Of a DNA stretch of 64,000 nucleotides, positions 1-8,375 are shown in pieces; position 1 is the first letter of the stretch, and every line of letters starts with the position of its first letter. The notes under the pieces are model-generated. The model was not told the DNA's origin. It was given only the letters and a program-made list of their open reading frames with translations, and searched no databases. The DNA lies in contig JAFUTY010000050.1 of NCBI GenBank assembly GCA_017484005.1, positions 59,216 to 123,215 of the forward strand, in the 5' to 3' direction. Position numbers and translations under genes: made by a program. This DNA comes from Selenomonadaceae bacterium (GTDB lineage: Bacteria; Bacillota; Negativicutes; Selenomonadales; Selenomonadaceae).

Positions 1-211
1 TGCCGGACTCTTTGAGGCTGGCGACAATCTCGCCGGCGTCTTTGGATTCCAAATTGGTATACAGCGGCACCATCTCCGGTTTGCTACCGTACCAGAAGCT
101 TATACCGACGATTAGAGCAATAAGCGCTAAAAATCCACCGATCAGCGCGTATTTCTGTCGTCCTTCGAATCGATTCCAGAACTGAAGAAGCCGCTCTCTC
201 CAATCTGCCAT
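1..211 (-). CDS. fliF: Flagellar MS-ring protein FliF, N-terminal part (cut by window edge)
   Basis: Only the first 70 codons are present; the gene runs off the left edge. FliF builds the membrane-embedded MS ring of the flagellar basal body, around which the rotor and export gate assemble. The visible part starts MADWRERL, followed by a hydrophobic segment at about residues 22-41 (the first membrane helix) and the motif VPLYTNLESKDAGEI, typical of the first periplasmic ring domain. ATG at 211 is preceded by a GGGA-type ribosome-binding site. It is last in the visible order flgB-flgC-fliE-fliF, the usual order of this operon in Firmicutes. Confidence 0.9.
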   Translation of the reverse strand, partial: MADWRERLLQFWNRFEGRQKYALIGGFLALIALIVGISFWYGSKPEMVPLYTNLESKDAGEIVASLKESG

Positions 212-298
212 GATCTCAATCCCTTCACTCTAGAAGACGTAATGGAGTCTTTTACTAAGCATGAATTTTCTCAACTGAACTTGAAAATTAATTGAGAA

Positions 299-622
299 TC
301 AGACTTGCATACGAATGATTTCTTGATATGCAGAGACTGCCCTGTTTCTAAGCTGAAGGGTAAGCTGCAGGGCGATATCTGCTTTTTGAGCGGCAATGAC
401 TACTTGAGACACATCATCAACTCTTCCAGCGGCGAGTGCTGCACTCCATGCGTCGGATTCGAGTTCGAGCTGATTTGTGTCTTTGAGAGTCGTCTTCAAT
501 GCATCGGCGAGATATTCTCCGAATGTTTGAGACGATGCATCTTCGACATCCTGAACTTCTTCTGTCAAATGGCTTTGAGCATGCATTTGAACTGGAGTCA
601 TTTGGAGCGGTGCAATTTCCAC
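299..622 (-). CDS. fliE: Flagellar hook-basal body protein FliE
   Basis: FliE joins the MS ring to the proximal rod and is needed for export of rod proteins. The product (about 107 residues) has the family's C-terminal signature, from TFGEYLADALKTT through VIAAQKADIALQLTL to YQEIIRMQV. The N-terminal 30 residues are Gln/Met rich and low in structure, as usual. GTG at 622 is preferred because GAGGTGA lies 5 bases upstream; an in-frame GTG at 631 is possible but has no properly spaced site. It sits between flgC and fliF. Confidence 0.9.
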   Translation of the reverse strand: MEIAPLQMTPVQMHAQSHLTEEVQDVEDASSQTFGEYLADALKTTLKDTNQLELESDAWSAALAAGRVDDVSQVVIAAQKADIALQLTLQLRNRAVSAYQEIIRMQV

Positions 623-653
623 TGCTGTCACCTCACTAACTTACTTAAATTTT

Positions 654-1106
654 TTATCGATTTCCACCGATTTCGAGGGCTTTGGTTATCATTGATTTCG
701 CCGCGTTGATAACAGTTGTATTAGCTTCGTACGCTCGAGACGCAGTGATCATATCAACCATTTCCGCGACGACATTGACGTTGGATTTTTCGACGTAGCC
801 ATCGGCATTTGCGTCGGGATGTCCTGGATCGTAGACCATGATTCCCTCGCTTTGATCTGCTTCAATTGCGACAGCTCTGACTCCAGTGCCGGGAGTTGGA
901 CGATTTGTGATTCGCGACAAAACCGATTCAAAACTGGTTGGATCTGCTTCGCGCGGTTTAAAGACGACATATTTGCGTTTGTATGCTCCGCCTTCTTCGG
1001 TGCGAGTGGTATTGATGTTTGCCAAATTGTTTGAGATAACATCCATGCGCAGACGTTCAGCGGTGAGTCCTGACGCTGCAGCATCGATTCCGAGGAACAT
1101 TCCCAC
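654..1106 (-). CDS. flgC: Flagellar basal-body rod protein FlgC
   Basis: Proximal rod subunit, 150 residues. The N-terminus carries the rod/hook signature (GIDAAASGLTAERLRMD, then ISNNLANINTTRT) and the C-terminus the partner coiled-coil segment (EMVDMITASRAYEANTTVIN). The central part has the short FlgC-type insert (GIMVYDPGHPDANADGYV). GTG at 1106 has AGGAGG about 6 bases upstream; an ATG two codons later is too far from that site. Second gene of the flgB-flgC-fliE-fliF operon. Confidence 0.93.
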   Translation of the reverse strand: MGMFLGIDAAASGLTAERLRMDVISNNLANINTTRTEEGGAYKRKYVVFKPREADPTSFESVLSRITNRPTPGTGVRAVAIEADQSEGIMVYDPGHPDANADGYVEKSNVNVVAEMVDMITASRAYEANTTVINAAKSMITKALEIGGNR

Positions 1107-1156
1107 ACAAAATCCTCCTTCCGAATTTGTACTAAAAAATTTTTCCGGTATAAATT

Positions 1157-1585
1157 TTAACCTTGTCCGCTCGTGATAACTGTATTCAAGCGGCTTGTGT
1201 AAGCTCGGAGTTCAGTCACCATTGCATTGTACCAAAGTTGATTCTTCGTGAGCGATGCCATTTCGATATCGATATCGACGTTATTGTCATCGGTTCGCAT
1301 GTTCCGCGTTTGATCCTGCTGAATGATCGTGTCAGCTTTGAATGGAAATGGTTTGAATGGAAGATGAGCATCGTGAGTTCTAGCCATCTCGAGACGCCCT
1401 TCATTCGGATCAGTTCCATAGAGTTCATATGCTAACAGATCCTCAAAAATCACGTCACTCTTTTTGAAATGTGGAGTGTTGACGTTTGCAATGTTATTCG
1501 CGATGACTTCATTCCGGACATTTGCAGCAGTGATTCCGCGCTGGAGATAATTCCATGTCGCGCCGCTAACCACATTTTCAAGCAT
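1157..1585 (-). CDS. flgB: Flagellar basal-body rod protein FlgB
   Basis: Proximal rod subunit, about 142 residues. The signature near the N-terminus reads NEVIANNIANVNTPHFKK, and the C-terminal helix NQLWYNAMVTELRAYTSRL matches the family. ATG at 1585 follows GAGAGGTG with a 6-base gap, so the three extra codons of an upstream GTG are probably not translated. It is the first gene of the visible flagellar operon; the promoter should lie in the 94 bases before tmcAL's end. Confidence 0.92.
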   Translation of the reverse strand: MLENVVSGATWNYLQRGITAANVRNEVIANNIANVNTPHFKKSDVIFEDLLAYELYGTDPNEGRLEMARTHDAHLPFKPFPFKADTIIQQDQTRNMRTDDNNVDIDIEMASLTKNQLWYNAMVTELRAYTSRLNTVITSGQG

Positions 1586-1679
1586 GCAATCCACCTCTCT
1601 CGATTCAAATCAATTCTCGAAAATTTAATTCTACGTATAAATATGATATCCTTTTTCATGAATTTACTTTTATGTTTTC

Positions 1680-2828
1680 TCAATATTCAAGATAAATCGG
1701 GGAGTTGAAGAAATCTTGAAATGGCGGAAGAATTTTCGACAAGCTCAATCCCCACAAATTCGCTGCAGTTATATCCAACTCTAAAAGTTCTCGATGCCCA
1801 GAAATCTTGGTGATGATTGGAATTGATGAAGATTTTTTCAAGTCTCGAAGAATTTTCCGCCCGCGTTGATTGAATGCCAAAATTCGAGCGTATTGAATCT
1901 CGTCGAATCGATCGCGATCAATTCCCAACATTATATTGAGGAGGATTCGAGCAATTCGAGTTCGAGTGTATCGTTTAGATCTCACGCGCTCAATCAAATC
2001 TAAATAGCTCGAGGATTTTTGAGACGCCTGCAAAATTCGATTCTCGATTCCCTCGTTGACTCCTCGAATTCGCCGCAGTTGATTTTGATCCATCGTCCAA
2101 AGTTTCGCCAATAATATTCGGAAGAGATTTTCGAGATTTGGAAAATTTTTCATGGATTTTTGCAATTCCAAAACTAAATTTTGATCTCCGGCGGATTCGA
2201 TTTTATTCCAGTCCGGAGATTTTTTTGTGACTTCAAGTCGAATCGATTTCGCGGAAGAAATTCCATTTCGCAAATTCGCTTCATTATAATAAGCATCAAT
2301 TCGCGGAATCAAAATCGGCTTGATCGAAGTTTTTTTGAGAGATCGAAGATACTCAATCGCTAAAAGATTATTCGGCTGATGAAAAATCTGATCCTCGAAG
2401 GCTGAATCGACTGCCGCGGCATATGATAATCCAGATTCAATTCCGCGTCGAATTCGATCCTGTCCAGATTTTGAATCGATTCCCCGAGCGATTTTTTCGA
2501 GCGTCGCAAGATCATCGATTTCAGCTCCAAATGCTAGATTCGAAATCGATCCGAGTTTAGAAAACAATTCGACTCCGCCGCGAGCAAAATCCTGCGCACT
2601 TCGAATTACAAAATTCGTTGGGAGTTCAAAAATCAAATCAACTCCGCCGAGAATTGCTAATCGAGCTCGAATCCATTTATCGAGAATCGCCGGCTCTCCG
2701 CGCTGAGTGAATGATCCGCTCATTGCAGCGACTATAGATTGATCTCCAAATCGGCGGCGAATCTCCGTGATTTGATATCGATGTCCGCGATGAAATGGAT
2801 TGTATTCTGCGATTATTCCGATTGCCAC
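1680..2828 (-). CDS. tmcAL: tRNA(Met) cytidine acetate ligase TmcAL (YlbM family)
   Basis: The family ligates acetate to the wobble cytidine of elongator tRNA-Met (ac4C34) using ATP. The 382-residue product begins with the nucleotidyltransferase-fold signature IIAEYNPFHRGHRYQI (the HxGH-like site), then AAMSGSFTQRGEPAILDKW and FELPTNFVIRSAQDFA, all typical of YlbM/TmcAL proteins. The C-terminal half is helical and weakly conserved, with RGVNEGIENRI. The start is GTG. Arg is written almost only as CGA. Its 3' end faces the flagellar operon's start region; the gene is monocistronic. Confidence 0.88.
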   Translation of the reverse strand: MAIGIIAEYNPFHRGHRYQITEIRRRFGDQSIVAAMSGSFTQRGEPAILDKWIRARLAILGGVDLIFELPTNFVIRSAQDFARGGVELFSKLGSISNLAFGAEIDDLATLEKIARGIDSKSGQDRIRRGIESGLSYAAAVDSAFEDQIFHQPNNLLAIEYLRSLKKTSIKPILIPRIDAYYNEANLRNGISSAKSIRLEVTKKSPDWNKIESAGDQNLVLELQKSMKNFPNLENLFRILLAKLWTMDQNQLRRIRGVNEGIENRILQASQKSSSYLDLIERVRSKRYTRTRIARILLNIMLGIDRDRFDEIQYARILAFNQRGRKILRDLKKSSSIPIITKISGHRELLELDITAANLWGLSLSKILPPFQDFFNSPIYLEY

Positions 2829-3052
2829 CTAATCCCCGCCCGATTAAATTTCGACTTATTATAGCGCAGTGAAATTCGATGTTTAAAGGAAATTTTCGAG
2901 AGGGAATTTTCTCTTTGGAGCGAAAATTTAAACAATAATTTTGGAGTTTGAAAATTTGGCGCGAGTTGATTCGAGATTTCAATTTGACTTTTTGAATTTG
3001 TCGAGAGATTTCAAAATTTTTTGCGTTGAAAGATTTTCGTGGAGGCTCAAAG

Positions 3053-3826
3053 ATGAAATTGATCGTGACAACTGGAAGAAAATCTCGAGAATCAGATCTC
3101 AAATTGGCAATCGATTCAGCTCAAAAACTCTCGATAAATTTCCATCCTCGACTCGATGATTCATTCGAAAAGATCTTCCGAGATTCAAACGTCGATGGAA
3201 TTCTTGTCGTGAATCGAAATTCGATGCGGCTTCAAACTCCTCACGATGAATTTTTCTTTCATCCAAGTCTCGCGCATGTAAGAATCAAAAATCTTCGCGA
3301 GGGACGTGGAGATCGAATGATCGATGCGATGAAACTCAAATCTGGAATGTCAGTGCTCGATTGTACATTGGGATTGGGAGCTGATTCAATCGTCGCGTCA
3401 TTTGTATCTCAAACTCAAGTTGTGGGGATCGAATCCTCGCCTGCAATCGCTTTGATTGTCGAGCATGGATTTCAAAATTTTTCCGATGAATCTCCCGCGA
3501 TAATCGAATCAATGCGCCGAATCAAAGTTATCAACATGAATCATAAACAATATCTCGAGACTCTCGAAAAAAAATCTGTCGATGTGATTTACTTCGATCC
3601 AATGTTTCGGCATCCAATTACAAAGAGTCAATCGATTGGAACATTTAGATCTTTTGCGAATCCAGATCCTCTCGATTTGGAAACGATAGAGCTTGCAAAA
3701 TCGATCGCTCGATGCCGTATTATAATGAAGGAAAATTCTCGATCGCTCGAATTCGCTCGGCTTGGATTTCAAATTTTATCGGGCGGAAAATATTCATCGG
3801 TAGCATATGGAGCAATCGAATTGTGA
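3053..3826 (+). CDS. RsmJ/YhiQ-like SAM-dependent methyltransferase
   Basis: The 257-residue product starts MKLIVTTGRKSRE and has a class I SAM-binding motif (VLDCTLGLGADSIVAS, about residues 100-116) and a catalytic-loop motif DVIYFDPMF. This matches the RsmJ-like methyltransferases; RsmJ modifies G1516 of 16S rRNA, but the substrate here is not proven. ATG at 3053 has GGAGG 7 bases upstream; a further upstream ATG has no site. About 95 percent of the last 260 bases are repeated directly downstream (3844-4107) as a broken copy. Confidence 0.75.
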   Translation: MKLIVTTGRKSRESDLKLAIDSAQKLSINFHPRLDDSFEKIFRDSNVDGILVVNRNSMRLQTPHDEFFFHPSLAHVRIKNLREGRGDRMIDAMKLKSGMSVLDCTLGLGADSIVASFVSQTQVVGIESSPAIALIVEHGFQNFSDESPAIIESMRRIKVINMNHKQYLETLEKKSVDVIYFDPMFRHPITKSQSIGTFRSFANPDPLDLETIELAKSIARCRIIMKENSRSLEFARLGFQILSGGKYSSVAYGAIEL

Positions 3827-3843
3827 TCTAGAAATTGATTGAG
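3581..3843 (+). repeat. Tandem direct repeat, copy 1 (3' end of the methyltransferase gene)
   Basis: This 263-base segment, from the DVIYFDPMF codons through the stop and 17 bases beyond, is repeated with about 95 percent identity at 3844-4107. The copies abut. Differences are concentrated in the first 150 bases and eight of them are synonymous; the last 100 or so coding bases are nearly identical. Confidence 0.95.
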
Positions 3844-4107
3844 GATGTAATTTACTTCGATCCAAATGTTTCATCATCCAATTACAAAAAGCCAGTCGAT
3901 TGGAACATTCAGATCTTTCGCAAATCCAGATCCTCTCGATTTGGAAACGATAGAGCTCGCAAAATCGATCGCTCGATGCCGTATTATAATGAAGGAAAAT
4001 TCTCGATCGCTCGAATTCGCTCGGCTTGGATTTCAAATTTTATCGGGCGGAAAATATTCATCGGCAGCATATGGAGCAATCGAATTGTGATCTAAAAATT
4101 GATTGAG
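3844..4107 (+). pseudogene. Broken tandem copy of the methyltransferase 3' end
   Basis: Second copy of the segment above. One extra A near 3865 shifts the reading frame, so the piece cannot be a simple continuation of the gene. An ATG at 3866 would open a 74-codon frame equal to the methyltransferase C-terminus, but it lacks a convincing ribosome-binding site and the SAM-binding half is absent. Against copy 1 there are eight synonymous changes and only two changed codons (CGG to CAT, GTA to GCA), so the two segments diverged while both were coding. The rnj promoter begins at its right end. Confidence 0.85.
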
Positions 4108-4131
4108 TTTGAAAATGATCAATGTTAAAAT
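4103..4131 (+). promoter_or_regulatory. Sigma-A-like promoter of rnj
   Basis: TTGAGT (4103-4108), a 17-base spacer and TAAAAT (4126-4131). It lies at the very end of the duplicated segment and about 130 bases before the rnj start. Confidence 0.5.
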
Positions 4132-4180
4132 TCGACAGCGAATGAATTGAACGGATGGCTTTCTCCAAAAATTTCTCAGA

Positions 4181-4221
4181 GAGGAATTTCTTCCGCGGAA
4201 CGTGCACGGAGGAGATTCCTC
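4181..4221 (+). promoter_or_regulatory. Structured 5' leader upstream of rnj
   Basis: GAGGAAT (4181-4187) can pair with ATTCCTC (4215-4221), enclosing two smaller palindromes, TTCCGCGGAA and CGTGCACG. The hairpin lies between the predicted promoter and the rnj ribosome-binding site. It does not match a riboswitch I recognise; its role is unknown. Confidence 0.35.
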
Positions 4222-4260
4222 AAATTTTTATATCCAGAAAAGATTGGAGGTTGTTGCTTG

Positions 4261-5937
4261 TTGACCAAAACTCCTACCGCGCAAAAAGTTCAGATCATTC
4301 CTCTTGGCGGGCTCGGTGAAATCGGCAAAAATATGACTGTGATTCGCGTAGAGGATGAAATGATTTTAATCGATTCCGGTTTGATGTTTCCAGATGAAGA
4401 CATGCTCGGAATCGATCTCGTCATTCCAGATATCACGTATTTGATTGAGAATCAAGACAAACTCAAGGCGATCGTTCTGACTCACGGACATGAAGATCAC
4501 ATCGGCGCACTTCCATATATATTGAAGCAAATTTCAGTTCCGGTTTATGGCACAAGACTCACGCTCGGAATTCTCGAAGGGCGTCTCAAAGAGAATAATG
4601 TTGATTCGAGCCAGCTTCACACGGTGATGCAGGGGGACATCGTCAATATTGGATGTTTTTCCGTCGGATTCATTCGCGTCAATCATTCTATTCCAGATGC
4701 AGTTGGGCTTTCGATTCGAACTCCCGTCGGAATGATTGTTCACACCGGCGATTTCAAATTCGATTATACTCCAGTCGATGGAAAAATGACTGACTTCCGC
4801 CGATTCTCGGATCTCGGAAACAAAGGCGTTCTAGTTTTAATGGCTGACAGTACAAATTCCGAGAAGGAAGGTCATACTCCTTCGGAAAGTACTGTTGGAT
4901 TGGCGTTCGATAAAGCATTTTCAAGCGCAAAAGGGCGAATCATTATCGCGACGTTCTCCTCGAATGTTCAAAGAATTCAGCAGGCGATCGATACTGCAGT
5001 TCGATACAAACGACGCGTCGCAGTCCTCGGCAGATCAATGGTTAATGTTGTCTCGATTTCTCTCGATCTCGGCTATATTCATGCTCCCGATGGAACGCTG
5101 ATTGATATCGATGAAATTTCGAGCTATCCAATGAATCAAGTTGTAATCGTGACAACTGGATCTCAAGGCGAGCCGATGTCTGCTCTGACTCGAATGGCTC
5201 TGTCGGATCATCGAAAAGTTGGAATTGTCCCGGGAGATACTGTGATAATTTCTGCAACTCCAATCCCAGGCAATGAAAAACTCGTCGCAAAAACTATCGA
5301 TAATCTTTTGAAACTCGGCGCGAATGTTGTTTATGGACGCAACGAGGGAATCCATGTCTCTGGACACGCAGCTCGAGAAGAATTGAAACTCATGCATAAT
5401 CTCGTCCGTCCAAAATTTTTTATTCCAGTTCATGGCGAGTATCATCATCTAGTAAAGCATGCAAAATTAGCCGAGGATCTCGGAATGCCTCGCGAAAATA
5501 TTTTTATTGCTGAAAATGGAAATGTCTTAGAATTCACTAGAGATAAAGGCGGAATCGTTGGTAGAGTTCAATCCGGTATCGTGATGGTTGACGGGCTCGG
5601 TGTCGGTGATGTTGGAAATATCGTTTTGAGAGATCGCCGCCAGCTCTCGCAGGATGGAATTTTGATTGTTGTTTTGACGATGAATAAGCAGACTGGAAAA
5701 GTTGTCGCAGGTCCAGATATCGTCTCGCGTGGATTTGTTTACGTGAGAGAATCTGAAGAGCTGATGGATGATGCAAAAAATCGAGTGATTCAGTCTTTGG
5801 AAAATTGTACGAAGGAAAAAATCACTGAATGGTCGACGATCAAAACGAATGTGAGAGATGCTCTCGGAAAATATTTGTTTGATAGAACTCGCCGCCGTCC
5901 AATGATTCTTCCTATTATTATGGAAGTTAATAATTAA
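4261..5937 (+). CDS. rnj: Ribonuclease J
   Basis: Metallo-beta-lactamase/beta-CASP ribonuclease with endo- and 5'-3' exonuclease activity, central to mRNA decay and rRNA maturation in Firmicutes. The metal-binding motif HGHEDHIG is at about residue 80, followed by VNHSIPDA, HTGDFKFD, the beta-CASP motif FSSNVQR, and HVSGHAA and PVHGEYHH. The length of 558 residues from TTG at 4261 equals the family norm. GGAGG lies 10 bases upstream of that TTG (a TTG one codon earlier is equally possible). The frame is open 38 codons further up, but that stretch looks like leader, not protein. Confidence 0.95.
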   Translation: MTKTPTAQKVQIIPLGGLGEIGKNMTVIRVEDEMILIDSGLMFPDEDMLGIDLVIPDITYLIENQDKLKAIVLTHGHEDHIGALPYILKQISVPVYGTRLTLGILEGRLKENNVDSSQLHTVMQGDIVNIGCFSVGFIRVNHSIPDAVGLSIRTPVGMIVHTGDFKFDYTPVDGKMTDFRRFSDLGNKGVLVLMADSTNSEKEGHTPSESTVGLAFDKAFSSAKGRIIIATFSSNVQRIQQAIDTAVRYKRRVAVLGRSMVNVVSISLDLGYIHAPDGTLIDIDEISSYPMNQVVIVTTGSQGEPMSALTRMALSDHRKVGIVPGDTVIISATPIPGNEKLVAKTIDNLLKLGANVVYGRNEGIHVSGHAAREELKLMHNLVRPKFFIPVHGEYHHLVKHAKLAEDLGMPRENIFIAENGNVLEFTRDKGGIVGRVQSGIVMVDGLGVGDVGNIVLRDRRQLSQDGILIVVLTMNKQTGKVVAGPDIVSRGFVYVRESEELMDDAKNRVIQSLENCTKEKITEWSTIKTNVRDALGKYLFDRTRRRPMILPIIMEVNN

Positions 5938-5986
5938 AAAAAGATCCCCGATAGATCGCAAATGATCTGTCGAGGATCTTTTTTTG
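5936..5986. terminator. Bidirectional terminator after rnj
   Basis: Arms aagatccccgatagatc (5941-5957) and gatctgtcgaggatctt (5964-5980), flanked by an A run and a T run that ends in GTTCGGAA. Member of the window's GATC-hairpin terminator family. Confidence 0.85.
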
Positions 5987-6132
5987 TTCGGAAATTTATA
6001 CTCAAATTCGAGATCGAGTATAAATTTTTGAATTTAAAATCTGAAATTTTTCCCGTTGCAGGAATTTCTATCGATAATCGAGAAAAATCTAGCAAGTATT
6101 TTTGAATCAATCGAAAAGCGCAGGTGAGTTTT

Positions 6133-6987
6133 GTGGAAAAAGTAAAAGTCATGGTCGTTGACGATTCGAAAATTAGCCGTGCGATGCTCAGCGGACATCT
6201 CGCGAAAACTAATTTCGAAGTCGTCGCTCAAGCTAAAGACGCTGCAGAAGCCGTTCAACTCTACCAAGAAACTAATCCCGCAATTGTTACAATGGATATG
6301 AATCTGCCCGATGCCGATGGAATCGAGTGCACAAGACGAATTCGCTCAATAGATTCAGACGCCAAGATTGTCATGATTTCCGCGATGAAAGATGTTGCAT
6401 TGGTTGCAAGAGGACGCGCCGCTGGAGTTTCAGCATTCCTTCAAAAACCAGTCAACACGAATGATTTAATCGATACACTCATGATTCTCTGCCAAAATAA
6501 AATCGGTCGCGTTGCATTAATGAGAGAATCATACGCTAAAGCATTCGTTCATGCATTTCAGCAGGGAATTTTTTCAATGATTGGCGAGCATTGCGACGTC
6601 GAGCTCGAAGTCGATGAAAGCAGATTTTTGACAGTTCAAGGAATTGCAGTCATTATCGGACTCACAGGCTCACCGGCAGGGCGCGCGATTTTCTACATGG
6701 ATTCTGATACCGCGATGAAATTTGCTGCTCAAATGCTCGGTGTTGAGGAGCTCACTGAAGATGAAGCGAGCGAGACAATCGAAGAAGCTGCAAATATCAT
6801 AATCGGACGCAGTGTTTCAAGTATCAACGACATTTTCAAAGATAAAGAGATGCGAATTACTCCGCCGGGAACGATTTTTGGAGACGGAATCAAAATCGCA
6901 TCGCTCAAACTCACAACATTCAAATTAAGCGCGAAAGCAAAATTCGGCACAATATATGTCAACGTCGGTTTTGCGGAAGGAGAGTGA
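6133..6987 (+). CDS. CheY-like receiver fused to a CheX-type phosphatase domain
   Basis: Residues 1-120 are a response-regulator receiver: VVDDS acidic pocket, phospho-acceptor Asp55 in TMDMNLPD, and FLQKP lysine. Residues 130-284 are CheX-like, with the ExxN catalytic signature in EEAANIIIG and a C-terminal sheet motif TIYVNVGF. CheX proteins dephosphorylate CheY-P, so the protein pairs a phosphorylatable domain with a phosphatase. GTG at 6133 follows AGGTGAG; a GTG at 6124 would add three codons. Next to another CheX gene, so a role in tuning chemotactic signalling is likely. Confidence 0.8.
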   Translation: MEKVKVMVVDDSKISRAMLSGHLAKTNFEVVAQAKDAAEAVQLYQETNPAIVTMDMNLPDADGIECTRRIRSIDSDAKIVMISAMKDVALVARGRAAGVSAFLQKPVNTNDLIDTLMILCQNKIGRVALMRESYAKAFVHAFQQGIFSMIGEHCDVELEVDESRFLTVQGIAVIIGLTGSPAGRAIFYMDSDTAMKFAAQMLGVEELTEDEASETIEEAANIIIGRSVSSINDIFKDKEMRITPPGTIFGDGIKIASLKLTTFKLSAKAKFGTIYVNVGFAEGE

Positions 6988-6993
6988 TTTCAG

Positions 6994-7461
6994 TTGGATG
7001 CAAAATTGGTCAATCCTTTCGTAGATGCCTGCACCGCAGTCATGCCCCAAATCGGTTTTGATACTCCAAAGCGGACGAAAATCTATCTGCGCGATAAAAA
7101 TGCAGTCAGCCGCGGAGTCACAGTTATCGTTGGATTTTCCAAAGAACTTCGCGGGAATGTTGTCTACAATATGGATGAAGATTCAGCTAAATTCATTGCG
7201 TCAAAAATGATGATGGGAATGCCGGTCGCAGAATTCGATTCGATGGCGCAATCGGCTATCTCGGAACTCTCGAACATGCTTACAGCTAAAGCGGCAACGA
7301 ATTTGACAAAACTCGGGCTCGAAGTTGATATCTCAACGCCGTCTTTGACTGTCGGAAAAAATTTCACATTCAAAATCACCGACGCTCAATATCTCACCGT
7401 CGACATGGATGTTGGCGAGGGACATGTGATTGAGCTTGATATTGCTGTCGATCATAAGTGA
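6994..7461 (+). CDS. cheX: CheX-like chemotaxis phosphatase
   Basis: Stand-alone CheX-family domain of 155 residues. The catalytic ExxN motif is visible in SELSNML, and the family's C-terminal motif appears as TVDMDVGEGHVIELDIAV. It probably removes phosphate from CheY-P, possibly acting with or competing against the fused CheX domain encoded just before. Start is TTG at 6994 with GGAAGGAGAG 8 bases upstream; the ATG at 6998 is out of frame. The gap to the previous gene is 6 bases, so the two are one operon. Confidence 0.8.
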   Translation: MDAKLVNPFVDACTAVMPQIGFDTPKRTKIYLRDKNAVSRGVTVIVGFSKELRGNVVYNMDEDSAKFIASKMMMGMPVAEFDSMAQSAISELSNMLTAKAATNLTKLGLEVDISTPSLTVGKNFTFKITDAQYLTVDMDVGEGHVIELDIAVDHK

Positions 7462-7471
7462 GTGATTTGCC

Positions 7472-8359
7472 ATGGATTTTTTCGCAATCTTAGGAGTCGC
7501 ACTGATTGTCATTGCGTTCATATTCCTAATCAACACGGTTTTCAGATATTACAAAGGCAAAAATTATTCCACGCCGCTGATTCTGACTTTCGCGCTGGGA
7601 TTTTTAGGATGGATCGTGATTTATGCATCGCTTCCTGAAACTGACGATGAAATCGCGGGAGGATCTGGCGGAAGCGGGATCTCAATTCCAGCGGGCGGAG
7701 GATCGCAGGTTATCGCAGGAAATCAAACTGAAGAGGAAAAGGGAATCATTCAAAAAATCCTCGAAATGATCTTCGGTGCAGATGATCCAAACAAAAATAT
7801 CGCGGATAAAGTTGATGAATCGCAGGCAAATGGAAATCTATCAGCCGCCGATGCTGAAGCGATCAAAGCTCAATTGGGGCAGGTAGATCCCAACGATCCA
7901 AATCGTCCTCCCGCGATGAATATGACTTTCGACGAATTTTTCGCAAGATACAACGCCGCTGCGAAATCTGTTTCAGATTCTTACACGATTCGAAACAATT
8001 TCCGCGCAGTATCTAAGCCGGATCAAAATGAATTTCAATATGCTTTCACAGATCAAATCGCAATCATAGGCGCAGTAGATCCATTGACAAATCGCGTTCG
8101 AAGTGCATCGATTATCACTCGCTCGACCGGAGCAAATGCAAAACGTCAATCAACAATCGCTTTCACAGTTTTAATCGCGGCAGTAGCTCCAGAACTCTCG
8201 CCGGAAGATCGAGGCAATTTGATTCATGAACTCGGAATCAACGGCGAAAATTTCCCAGCTCAGGCATCGATTGACCGCGGAAATATAACTTATTCCGTCG
8301 CGATGAATAAATCTGCAGGAATTTCATTAACTGCCGCCGCTAAAAAGATCTCCCAATGA
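7472..8359 (+). CDS. Two-helix membrane protein of unknown function
   Basis: I do not recognise the family. The first 55 residues form two hydrophobic helices (about 2-24 and 35-55) with a short KGKN loop, then a Gly/Ser-rich linker (about 65-82) and a soluble domain with DPNDPNRPPAMNMTFDEFF. Both ends of the soluble part are Ala-rich, and the C-terminal half has mixed beta/alpha character. Ten bases separate it from cheX and 16 from the next gene, so it is in an operon with chemotaxis and glycosyltransferase-like genes. An anchored sensor or scaffold role would be a guess. Confidence 0.6.
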   Translation: MDFFAILGVALIVIAFIFLINTVFRYYKGKNYSTPLILTFALGFLGWIVIYASLPETDDEIAGGSGGSGISIPAGGGSQVIAGNQTEEEKGIIQKILEMIFGADDPNKNIADKVDESQANGNLSAADAEAIKAQLGQVDPNDPNRPPAMNMTFDEFFARYNAAAKSVSDSYTIRNNFRAVSKPDQNEFQYAFTDQIAIIGAVDPLTNRVRSASIITRSTGANAKRQSTIAFTVLIAAVAPELSPEDRGNLIHELGINGENFPAQASIDRGNITYSVAMNKSAGISLTAAAKKISQ

Positions 8360-8375
8360 TAGGATGTGTTAGGTT

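Noticed and set aside
305..709. Plus-strand ORF opposite fliE
   Set aside because: Shadow of the minus-strand flagellar genes, without similarity to any family. Many other antisense ORFs were left out for the same reason.
3866..4090. A functional 74-residue protein from the second methyltransferase copy
   Set aside because: No ribosome-binding site before the ATG and no SAM-binding half; it is better described as a remnant.
4147..4260. N-terminal extension of RNase J
   Set aside because: The frame is open but has no ribosome-binding site, unusual codon use and a hairpin. RNase J is full length from 4261.
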